Shown here one piece after another: positions 19,189 through 27,978 of a stretch of 27,978 nt of DNA (within the stretch, counting starts at the first letter, position 1; each line of letters opens with the position of its first letter). The translations under genes and the position numbers were made by a program. Where the stretch lies: contig CAXKVR010000835.1 of assembly GCA_964058845.1 (NCBI GenBank), positions 1 to 27,978 on the forward strand, written 5' to 3'. The notes beneath the pieces are model-generated. The model searched no databases, was not told the DNA's origin, and saw only the letters and a program-made list of their open reading frames with translations. The stretch comes from Carex sylvatica (Eukaryota; Streptophyta; Magnoliopsida; Poales; Cyperaceae).

Positions 19189-19837
19189 TAGGGGTGTAAA
19201 CGGAGCGGATAATGCTAATACCAGATCAGTATCTATCTTTCAATAAGCAAATACGGATACGGATAGTAAATAAATATTAAAATTTAAAATTAAATTTGTC
19301 TTAAATGGATACGGAGCAGATAATTTACGAATACAAATTAGAATACGGATACGAAACGAATAATTGTCACATAATTGAGTTATTTGAAACAATGGATAAA
19401 ACTAATTTAACAGAGACTAAAAACATACTACATTCACAGCCTAAAGTCTTGAATCAAAAAGAATATAGAGTGTAGAAATAAAGGTAAAAATGAAATAAAA
19501 TAGTGCTATTGTAGTACCATCACCAGCAAAATAAATATTAAATTGAAAATCAAATTGTATTATTATTTATCCAACAACTAAGACTGAAATGAATATTGGA
19601 ATAATTATAACAACTTCTATCCGGAGCAGTAAAGTCGGAGCCGGTTGAGAGCAATTTCGAATTTGAATAATTGCGAATACGCATACAGATATTCACCTCC
19701 ATGAAATTATCTGTATCTATATCTGCCATTATTTTACCATATGTAAAAAATATCAGTATCATTTTAATTCGGATTTGGATAATCTCTAAATACAGAGTGA
19801 ATACGGAGCGGATTATCCGTATGCGTTTACACCCCTA
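19189..19837. mobile_element. hAT-type MITE
   Basis: The 649-bp element starts taggggtgtaaacggagcgg and ends cgtttacacccct followed by a. The flanking 8-mers are attatttg (19181-19188) and attattgg (19838-19845), 7 of 8 identical. TAGGGGTGTAAA-type ends plus an 8-bp duplication fit the hAT superfamily. The motif ggatacgga/gaatacgga recurs along both arms. No transposase. Confidence 0.85.
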
Positions 19838-19850
19838 ATTATTGGACTAA

Positions 19851-20520
19851 TTAGGAGGAATTTCATGTATACCCCTCAAAAACTTCAAAATTACATATTC
19901 CCTCTCTAAATTTTAAAATTACATATTTCCCCTTCTAAACTTCAAAAACTCACATATTTACCCATTTTATTATTTTTTACATTAAAACTCATTCTAAATA
20001 TATAAAATAGCTATTTTAGCCTTCATTAAAAAATATAAAACACTCCATCAAACTCAAATTTGAATCTGAAGGGTTCCTCTACCGTCAAGATTATTGCGTG
20101 GTACGCACACATCGCAATAAAATTACCACAAGTTTGCTTCAAGATCTGTGCTAATCTAGCATGCACGGATCTCAAAGCAATTTTGATCTGTGTGAATTAC
20201 ATTAAGATATGTGCACATGCTTCAATATTTGTGTGTGTTCGCTTCAAGATTCATGCTAATCTAGCACACACGGATCTTAAAGCAATTCGGACGGTAGAGG
20301 AACCTGCATATTCAAATTAGAGTCAGATGGGCATTTTATGTTTTTTAATAAAAGAGTAAAATAGGTATTTTATAAATTTAGAATGTGTTTTAATATAAAA
20401 GACAATAAAATGAATAGATATGTTAGTGTTTGAAGTAGAGGGGGAATATGTAATTTCAAAATTTAGAGGAGAAATACGTAATTTAAAGTTTTTGAGGGGT
20501 ATACGTGAAATTCCCCCTAA
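19851..20520. mobile_element. MITE family 'B', copy 2, complete foldback
   Basis: The 670-bp element starts ttaggaggaatttcatgtat and ends cgtgaaattccccctaa. The arms are inverted copies of each other for at least 230 bp, including gggtatacgtgaaa and ttcctctaccgt segments. The trinucleotide taa flanks both sides (19848-19850, 20521-20523), compatible with a PIF/Harbinger-type duplication but too short to prove it. Its start lies only 5 bp from the duplication of the preceding hAT MITE. Copy 1 lies at 986-1944. Confidence 0.85.
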
Positions 20521-20523
20521 TAA

Positions 20524-20914
20524 TTATATAAACAATGGGTTTGACATCTTGTTATAGAAGAGCCTTCAGACCCAAAATTTTGAAAATCACTACAGGCCCA
20601 ATAAACAAACCACAACTGCAATAGTAATGAAAGAAGGCCTGAGTTAAGCCCAGCACAAAATCTCTACCTCTTACAGACTTCATTATTCACTGAGCCCATT
20701 TTGGATATCAATGCATCCGAGAGGAAAAATATATTGTGACCATTTTATTTTTCCTTTATGTCACGTACCACCTTTATAAGTTATAACAATGAGCCTGACA
20801 AAAGATTCTTTTTTACTATATCACAGCCACACAGATTGAAGGACATCGATCTTTACTTTCATATTTATGTTGGCTTCTGTGTATATATAAGTAACTCCTA
20901 GTGGATTACATATT
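20524..20914. other. Intergenic sequence, nothing recognised
   Basis: AT-rich with several gggcc/ggccca-like words near 20525-20660, but no frame, exon or terminal repeat that I can support. Confidence 0.4.
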
Positions 20915-21280
20915 GGGCATGTTCAGCAATATGCTCGAATAGAGAAAGTGGAATAAAAAAAAAGTTGGAATAGACATCTATTTCATACTATTCTGGTCGT
21001 GTTTACTTGAAGGTGAAAGAATGAAATAATAGAATAGCAAAAGAGTATCGGTAATGAGCCAATTCAATTCCTTTATTCCCCATCTCTATTGAATATATAA
21101 TTGACTCAGAAGAATAGATGAAGGACATAATTATAAAAAACAAGAGTTTGACTGTAAAAGTTCAAATTCAATTCCATTTTTTTTATCATTTCTATAACTT
21201 TGCTCAATTCTTTTCTTATACGGCTGAAATGAAACCTCTATTTCAGTCTATTCCCCATTTTCTCTCCAGCTGAACAAGCA
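20915..21280. mobile_element. Possible MITE with gcatgttcagc-type ends
   Basis: The left end gggcatgttcagc and the right end gctgaacaagca are imperfect inverted repeats. A second inverted block follows inside each end (agagaaagtggaata versus tattccccattttctctcc). No clean target duplication is visible and the superfamily is unknown; PIF/Harbinger is one option. Confidence 0.4.
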
Positions 21281-21625
21281 TTTATCATTTCCTCCATGGA
21301 AGAAATGTTGCTTAATTGATAATGGGCCAAACTTAACTGAGATAGACCTGAAAAAAAATAATTTTTTTTATTAATTTTAGGGAACCAATTAACCCATGCC
21401 ATTCTACAATTTTTTTGCAGATAATATATTAAATGATCCTGATAGATCACCAGAATTTTCAGATCAATCAAACTACATTAAAATATTGTTATAGCGCCTA
21501 GCACTTGTAATTAATAAAGGGGAAGGAAAAGAATATGTAGTGTACATATATATATAGCTTGTCTGTATAAAACCCTAAGCAAGCTTGCGCTTGAAAAAGA
21601 GACAAACTTTTCTGGTGCTGTTAAT

Positions 21626-23825
21626 CTAATCTTCTGATGTCTCCATGCATTTCTTGATTGCTTGAAGCACTACTTGCCGCACTGTTTGTGCATCAACACT
21701 CTCTTGACTCTGCACATACATACATGATACACAAGTTACCATGGTGTGTGTTGTGATGAGTTTAGTTGAAAATTTTTATTGCTTGGTACTCAATATATAT
21801 CCACACTCTATATATATAATATATGAATTGATCATTTCTTATTCCTATATATATGAGTTTGGTCTTTGGTTAATATATGTGTAACTTGGAATAATGAAGC
21901 AACTCAATGCCAATAAATGCACTGATGCAGGTGTAAAATATGTTGCTCGAAAGACAATAAGTCATGACTAACGCAAAGTATCGGAAGTTATATATCCCTT
22001 ATCTTAGAAGTTAGAGCTATGAATACCCACCTTTGCATTTGAAATGCGTACGGTTAGTGAAAGTTTCAAAGAATTGATATGCATTTTACTTGACAAAGAA
22101 ATATTGATATTCAGTTTTAATTATTTCTAAAAGAATATATAATCATCATATTGAATTTCCAAAAGATTAGTGATAGTGTCAATTAGCATCATATTAAATT
22201 TCTAAAAGAATATATATTTAGCATACTCTTCATTGATAAAAGATGGTAAAATAGATTAGCATAGGTTGCACAAGATCGAATAACATGGCCAAAAGCAAAC
22301 CATGCAAGAAACTTCCAACAGCAATGACAGTAGCTATCTGGTAATTATACTAAATATTACTAACTACTTACAGAATTAATTAGTGGTAGCAGTCAGGATA
22401 TATAGTATAACAAATGAAAAAACCAATTCAAACCTGTGTGTGGTGTGCTAAAATTTAAGTTTTGTAAGTACTGGGTCATAAATTAATTTTCAGTCCTAAA
22501 AGATATATAGATAATTTGCAAAAGAAGGTCACTAAGCATGCAGTGAGCAACAAAACAGGTATATATATAGAGAGAAAGAAGCCCAAGGATTTCTTTTTCT
22601 TTTTTTTAGCCAAAACATTGCCATAGAAAAGTAATTAGTGTAGGAAATTTATATCTGTATTACCTCTCCTCCGACCGCTTCAAGGTGGAAGGAATCGGCA
22701 CACGATACATCTGCATCGAGAACTTCTAAACCTATGTCATCAAAAGCTTCAAATACCGACACGAGCAACCCTGGACAGCTTTGCTGCGAGATCACGTTTA
22801 TGAGAAAACCTTTCTCCTGGGATGTAACAGTTACCTGATCAAGTAAAGAGATATTTCATATTAATTACTTAAATAAACAAACAAACTAGAGTACAATTAA
22901 ACTACATTTTAGTTTGCTAATTAAACAACGTTTTGATATTGTTGCATTTCATCCTTTATCAGAATTGGTGTTTATTGATTCATGATGATAGTAGTACAAC
23001 TACATTTTATTTGAGATGAATGTTAAACACATGATTTCATAAATGGCAGGTTCATTATGTTATAATTATGACTAATTAAATTACATCAGAAATGAGAAAA
23101 ATGTTTACAGTACATGTGTTGGTACCTTGGGCAATTTGCTATCTTCTTCAAGCTGCTGTTCACACTCTTCAACTTTTTGTTTGAGCTCTTCTATGTATTT
23201 AGTTGCATCAACTATAATTGATGCCTTGTTTACCTATGAAAAAGAAGATAATTAAATATGATGTTTGTGAATTGTGAATGATAACAAGGCAAAGAACATG
23301 TATCATATTAGACACAAACACACAAGTAGCACAAGATAAGATCAATTTTATAGGAATAAGATATGCATATATTTGGCTTACATTTTTTCTTTTTTACAAA
23401 AGTAAAAACCATTGGAAGTAATTAATACTACATCCAATATTTTTTATTATTAACTTTCTTATGAAAAAAGATATCAAGTTGATAACATACGACTTCGATA
23501 AAAGTTCCGTCAATTATGTCATTAATTGATCATTGTATCCAATAGACCCTGTTGATTAAGTAACTGTCTAATATCAAAAACAAGAAAATGACCCCTGGTT
23601 TATCTTCGAAAAGAAAATGGGGTTCAAAGATTGCGATCTAATACGAGAACATAAGAGAGAAATATATAGAACAAGAGAGGATCAGAGAAAAAGAAGAAAA
23701 CAAGGGAGAATATGTAATAACATTAGTGATCAGTAGAAATATATTACTGCATGAGATTTTGTAGCAGTGCGTAGAAGCTCAAGCTTCTCTTGCAATACTG
23801 CCTTCTTCATATCCTTTGATCCCAT
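21626..23825 (-). CDS. Small HLH/ACT-like transcriptional regulator, four exons
   Basis: Exons: 23748-23825, 23126-23233, 22664-22834 and 21626-21709 (with TAG stop). All introns are GT-AG and phase 0, giving 146 residues. Residues about 8-55 form a helix-loop-helix (QEKLELLRTATKSH, then NKASIIVDATKYIEELKQKV). There is no basic DNA-contact region before helix 1, so it probably acts by dimerising and not by binding an E-box. Residues 63-140 look like an ACT-type fold (VTVTSQEKGFLINV, CPGLLVSVFEAF, DAQTVRQVVLQAIK). The layout matches the small plant proteins annotated as SCREAM-like or bHLH-like (Arabidopsis At3g56220 and At2g40435 by memory, not alignment). The start is the only in-frame ATG directly after a GA-rich leader. 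The likely location is the nucleus. The pathway is not known from sequence. Confidence 0.9.
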
Positions 23826-23858
23826 CCCTCTCTCTCTCTCTTATCCCCTTCTCTTGGC

Positions 23859-23892
<34 letters not shown>
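23826..23892 (-). repeat. GA-rich microsatellite in the 5' leader of the HLH gene
   Basis: On the minus strand two GA runs (30 bases at 23863-23892 and a shorter one at about 23827-23840) immediately precede the start codon. GA runs in plant leaders can bind BPC/GAGA proteins; here that is inference. Confidence 0.75.
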
Positions 23893-23894
<2 letters not shown>

Positions 23895-23911
23895 ATATAC
23901 TATACCTTTCA

Positions 23912-23918
23912 TATATAT
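23912..23918 (-). promoter_or_regulatory. Candidate TATA box of the HLH gene
   Basis: Minus-strand catatatatga lies about 90 bp upstream of the ATG and just upstream of the GA run. The position is reasonable, but the region is AT-rich, so this is weak. Confidence 0.35.
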
Positions 23919-23920
23919 GT

Positions 23921-24218
23921 GCAACTCATGATTAAGATTGCCACCAACAGAGAATCTCATGTCATATAGGGCACATATGTTTTTTTGTGGCAGGAAAATA
24001 TATAACAATTATTTAATTTAAATAGTATTAAAGAAGCTCAACTGCCCAAGAGTAAAAGAAAGAATTAAAACTACCTGTGCCAAGAGATATGCAACACTAA
24101 TATTTTATTGATGGATATATTAAAGTTGTTTCCATTCCTTTCTCTCCTTTTTTTCTAATGAACATGGTATATATTTATGTGGTACTTTGTTCTGAACTGT
24201 CTCATTAGTAAATTAGTA
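23921..24218. other. Upstream region of the HLH gene
   Basis: About 300 bp between the candidate TATA box and the solo LTR. AT-rich; no further element recognised. Confidence 0.4.
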
Positions 24219-24223
24219 CCAAT

Positions 24224-24987
24224 TGTTGGGAAATTATAAAGACCAAATAATTATGTCTTATCTAGAAATCAAACAATTACATCCCATCTAGCGATCAAAC
24301 ACTTACATTCAGAAAATGAGAAATAGTTCTCTACCTTAATCTATGGACCGTTTTATGTCAAAGTTGACTCATAAAACATAATCATAAGTGAGGAATACAA
24401 TACCTGATTCCATAACATTGGCCATGGAATCCTCAAGTCTGAAGAGCCGTCTCCGTGAGCACGAGACAAGTATTCAATCGGAAAGAAGCCCTTCTCGCCT
24501 TTACATCGTATGGTTGTGACTAAGTCTTCCAAGATAGCAAAATGTGACCCTTGAGAGATCATCTCCAAAATTTTCTAATTGATTTTTCTTCTCAATTTTT
24601 TGATGGTGGAAGAAAGGAAAAGGCACTCAGGTTCTGTCTAAAATAATTGTTGTTCAGAAATCTGAGTTGTGTTGTTACACACGTGGTATCTTGTGTCTTG
24701 AGGACCCATCCCTATATATGGGTGCACTACCACCATATCATATTTGGACTGCATGTATTCTCTGAATAGGCAGTTTTCTGAATTTACAAATATCATAATC
24801 AGTCCATCAATAATTTGATATTTGCCTAAATTATTATACACATTTATGGATTACTTTCTATTGAATACATAAATTGTCTAATATCTTAATTTCATATTAA
24901 ATCACTTAATTATAACAATTATATATAGCAATATGCAATCCATAATTATATCACATGTATGCTCAACTTTGGATATAAGATCCAACA
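24224..24987 (-). mobile_element. Solo LTR of family L1
   Basis: The plus-strand ends are tgttgggaaattata and aagatccaaca, 764 bp. The flanking 5-mers are ccaat (24219-24223) and ctaat (24988-24992), 4 of 5 identical. Homology to the LTR at 1945-3686 is clear over most of its length (for example cataatcataagtg/aatcataagtg, ccgtctccgtgagcacgag, gaaatcatct/gagatcatct). A TATA-like box on the minus strand lies at 24712-24720. No primer site or polypurine tract flanks it, so it is a solo LTR. It points toward the HLH gene start 400 bp away. Confidence 0.85.
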
Positions 24988-25082
24988 CTAATCAGGTTCA
25001 AAATCAATTAACATGTCCTTTTCTTTCTCATCATAAATACATTAATCCATGGTAGCAACCTAAGTAGCTAGCATAATATAAT

Positions 25083-25494
25083 AAAGAGGAGGGTTCAAAT
25101 GCCTTTATTTTTTGTGCCTCCACCATACCTTCATTTTTAAAAGCATTAATAAATCAAAATTATAATTATAAATGTCAAAATAAAACCGTTAGATATGATC
25201 TATGTTATTTTCTCTATGTACTCATACAAAAAATATCACATTTTGATTTTTTTTATTATTTGAAAAATCAACGTCTATAAATTATTCATATTAGTATATT
25301 TTTACAAGCCCTTGATGACAACCAAAACAAAGTTGAAATGTCATAATTTCTACACGTGTATAGATAAAATGATGTAGATCATATCCAACGGTTTTATTTT
25401 GACTCTTCAGTTTTAAATTTTGAGTTATTAAAGTTCTTAAAAATGGAGGCATGATAGAGGCACAAAAAATAAAGGCATTTGAACCCTCCTCTTT
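25083..25494. mobile_element. Foldback MITE (family 'D') with nearly perfect termini
   Basis: The left end aaagaggagggttcaaatgc and the right end gcatttgaaccctcctcttt are perfect inverted repeats that continue to about 37 bp (through gtgcctc). Weaker inverted similarity runs over the rest of the arms, such as aaccgttagatatgatct versus agatcatatccaacggtt. The 10 bases outside each end (ataatataat and ataatattac) agree at 8 positions, which could be a MULE-type 9-10 bp duplication, but AT bias weakens this. No coding capacity. Confidence 0.85.
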
Positions 25495-26074
25495 ATAATA
25501 TTACCATGATATATTTTAATCAAAATATCACCATAATATATATATATATTAATGAATTCAAATGCTTTCCATCAGTTTGATATCAGAATATATTACAAAA
25601 TCGGTTAAAAGAGTGCATTAATTGTTACTAGCTACTTATAGCAAATAAAATTATGACTAAAAAAAATAACAGGAGTAGTTCCAACCATGTAATTAACTAT
25701 AATATATACAGATGAAGTTATTACTTGAAAATATTTTATCTTCACAATCTCATTATATTTTTCCAAATCAATAAAAATAAAGTTGAAAATGTATAATAAG
25801 TTTCTACGTGTTACCTTAATAAAATATGAAAATAGCGTACCAATTAAAGTTTCTGAAAATTTGTTTACTATTCTGGCAATAATATAGGGTGGTTTGTTTT
25901 AGACTTTGAATAATTTAAATTATGTAATAAAACAATAAAGTAGGTACATAAGAATTTTCATTATTTTAGTAGATATGATAGATATACTTCATAGATCGTA
26001 TTAACATGATATTGGATTTCAATTAATACGCTATTTTTACAAATATCTAATAATTTCATTAAGTGATCCCTCCT
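25495..26074. other. AT-rich intergenic sequence
   Basis: No gene, RNA or repeat boundary recognised. Confidence 0.4.
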
Positions 26075-26106
<32 letters not shown>

Positions 26107-26142
26107 TAATATATATACACACACATATATACATATATATAT
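26075..26142. repeat. Compound (AC)n/(AT)n microsatellite
   Basis: About ten AC units followed by AT runs, then a second AC/AT block. A simple sequence repeat; the short frames across it are not genes. Confidence 0.95.
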
Positions 26143-26744
26143 GAAACTGGAAGTCTATAAACACAGACACTGGTCACATTTTGGCTATTCCTATATATTT
26201 TGACATTAAAAAATTAACAATAAAGAAGTAAAAAAACAAGGAAGATAATATCAAATAGGCAAATAGCCAGGGATCCCACCACTATCAGCATTTGGATTTA
26301 GGCAAGGAAAACGCCATGTATTTATGTATTTACCTTTTATAATTTGGCTGAAATTATGCATTTTTTTGTTGTTTGTTTGATGGAAAATAATACATAAATA
26401 ATCAAAAGACCAAATAATTAGAAAGAAAATATATATACATGAGGTGACGGGGATGAATGCAAGAGCCCGTGAGACCATTTTGTTGCCATGCACAACTCAA
26501 CCCTCTCTCCTTCTCTCACACGCGCTTTGTGTTGCCCACCTCATGCTTTCCCTCCACTCCAGTGACTATCGAAATGGAGGTATCCGTTAACACTAATTTT
26601 TATTTTTATTCATTATGTACAAACAATCCGGGCGGAGCTTAAAACTTGAGATTAAAAGACTCATAATCTAATGCATACAGGACGCGTACTTTTATTTAAT
26701 GAAAAAAAAGTATTAATGTATGCAAGATTACAAAATTAGAATAT
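26143..26744. other. Intergenic sequence, nothing recognised
   Basis: A slightly richer stretch at 26450-26640 holds a 61-codon plus-strand frame, but it has no recognisable family or splice structure. Confidence 0.4.
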
Positions 26745-26794
26745 TATATATATATATAGAGAGAGAGAGAGAGCGCGCGCACGAGCGAGAGAGA
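26745..26794. repeat. Compound (TA)n(GA)n(GC)n microsatellite
   Basis: TA, GA and GC dinucleotide runs succeed one another without a gap, followed by more GA, directly abutting a foldback MITE. Confidence 0.9.
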
Positions 26795-26795
26795 A

Positions 26796-27196
26796 TGGTT
26801 AAGCTCAAAACGTTTTTTTCCTAGTTTCGGGATAAATGATTCGATTTTTAAATTTTCAAAGTTCAAACAATCAATCCAAACCGTTAGATATTTAATCTAT
26901 ATTAAAATGTGCTTGAAGACCAAATTTTATATTTTTAGAAATTTGTTTACTATTTATTAAGATGGTTTGAAAATCGTTGTTTTTATTAAAATTATGCATC
27001 ATTGAAAAACAGCGATTTTCAAACCACCTTAATAAATAGTAAAAAAAATTTTAAAAATATAAAATTTAATTTGCAAGCATATTTTAATATAGATCGAACA
27101 TCTAACAGTTTGGATCGACTGTTTGGACCTTGAAAATTGAAAAACCGAGTCATTTATTCTGAAACTAGGAAAAACATTTTGAGTTTAATTAGCACC
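26796..27196. mobile_element. Foldback MITE (family 'E', related to family A)
   Basis: Arms of about 185 bp run from ggttaagctcaaaacg on the left to gagtttaattagcacc on the right, with many interior matches (ttcctagtttc, ccaaaccgtt, tactatttattaag). The centre lies near 26990. The inner arm block ttactatttattaag followed by a tttgaaaatcg motif also occurs in the element at 299-729. No clear duplication and no coding capacity. Confidence 0.8.
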
Positions 27197-27783
27197 TTTG
27201 TGTGTGTGTATCTATTGCTCAAATATCAACTCTGGCTAATATGAACTTATGAAAACTGCAATATTGAGACAAAAAGGTTCCTAAATTTGACCAAAACAAT
27301 TAACTCTGTAAACAGACATACATCAGTTAAAATCAAGACATTGAGTAACACCTTAATTATATTATAAAATAATTAACTAAATATAACAAAATTAGAATAT
27401 ATTGTATTCAATTGCTCAAATGAAAATTTAGCAGTTAATATCCAACATATAGCTGCGAGATTAATTTTGGTAATCTTCACAATGCTAAGTTTACAAAAAA
27501 AATTAGTCTCTTTGAGTATATATACTCTAATCTCTTTCAAATTTGTTTAATTATTTTTATTCAAAACAAGAAAATTGGAATTAAGTGATATACAAGCTAG
27601 GCATACTTTAGTTTTTTAAAAGACTAGTAATGTTTTGTGACTATATTACTTAATAGAAATATTTAATGTATGAAATTATTTTTCAGATAAAATTATAAAG
27701 AACATTAGCGGCCATTTTTATTAATATCTCCTCCCAAAAAATTTTTTTTTTAAATAACTCTGTAGTTGATTTTTTTTTTTTTT
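27197..27783. other. Strongly AT-rich intergenic sequence
   Basis: No gene or repeat boundary recognised; several A and T homopolymer runs, the last (27767-27783) abutting a GC-rich block. Confidence 0.4.
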
Positions 27784-27978
27784 ATTCATGCCCTGACCGC
27801 CAGGCCCATGGGCGGCCCATATTCCTTATGAAGCGCCCGAACCAGTGGTGGGTCACAAGCACAGTGGGGCGCCACACCCACGGGCGGGTCAAATGGCATG
27901 TGGGGCACCTCCCCCCCCCCTATAGGCGGTTCATTATGCATGTTTTTATAACCCCGTTTTTTCTCTCTCCTGCCCACT
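27784..27978. repeat. GC-rich block at the right edge, likely part of a repeat
   Basis: Composition jumps from very AT-rich to GC-rich. Motifs such as ggcccatgggcggcccat, gcgcccgaac, ggggcgcc and ggcgggtc recur in both orientations, and there is a run of about ten C residues near 27911. It is truncated by the window end. It resembles a terminal portion of a GC-rich transposable element, but I cannot name it. An open minus-strand frame crosses it but is compositionally repeat-like. Confidence 0.45.

Noticed and set aside
24224..24987. Second L1 LTR considered as the 5' LTR partner of the one at 1945-3686
   Set aside because: It has its own near-matching 5-bp flanks and neither a primer site nor internal retroelement sequence beside it, so it is an independent solo LTR.
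25961..26170. Minus-strand frame rich in I, Y, C and V
   Set aside because: It is translation through an (AC)n/(AT)n microsatellite.

Overview
The window is nuclear DNA of a flowering plant: AT-rich, intron-bearing, with tRNA-Met-primed Copia and Athila/Tat-like Ty3 LTR retrotransposons, hAT-type and foldback MITEs, and a restorer-type PPR pseudogene. The only intact host gene I can build is a four-exon minus-strand gene at 21626-23825. It encodes a 146-residue helix-loop-helix/ACT-like protein with no basic DNA-binding region. The species cannot be fixed from sequence alone; the PPR fragment looks to me more monocot-like than eudicot-like, which is only an impression.

Left part (1-9.7 kb). 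A foldback element (299-729) is followed by a second MITE (from about 986) that carries a nested hAT MITE (1013-1413, perfect 8-bp duplication). That MITE is cut at 1945 by a minus-strand LTR, and the LTR is itself split by an 879-bp hAT-type element (2149-3027, perfect 8-bp duplication). Next come the remains of an Athila-like Ty3 element on the plus strand: a decayed gag (about 3929-5115), a non-coding stretch, a polypurine tract and a 1.8-kb 3' LTR (6448-8251), with no pol. A broken restorer-like PPR pseudogene lies at about 9150-9685, minus strand.

Middle part (9.7-17.4 kb). A minus-strand Copia polyprotein fragment (integrase at 16973-17385, linker and reverse transcriptase start at 9780-10441) is split by a plus-strand LTR element at 10442-16972 with a perfect AAAAG duplication. 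The intruder has two LTRs, a tRNA-Met primer site, a gag with two zinc knuckles, a polypurine tract and no pol, so it is a gag-only, TR-GAG-like element. Its gag is cut by a solo Ty3 LTR (12724-14511, perfect GGAAC duplication) related to the LTR at 6448-8251. This is a three-level nest that can be resolved base by base.

Right part (17.4-28 kb). A poly-A-tailed retroposon with a 14-bp duplication (17946-19048) holds a hAT MITE, which holds a foldback MITE. Another hAT MITE (19189-19837) and a second copy of the left-hand MITE family (19851-20520) lie almost end to end. The HLH/ACT gene follows. A solo LTR of the left-hand minus-strand family (24224-24987) sits about 400 bp upstream of its start codon. 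Two more foldback MITEs, microsatellites and a GC-rich block at the right edge complete the window.

I found no CRISPR array, tRNA, rRNA or operon. The notable content is the exact nesting, several small tandem duplications that break reading frames, and the gag-only Copia-like element with an array of AACGTT palindromes in its 5' LTR.
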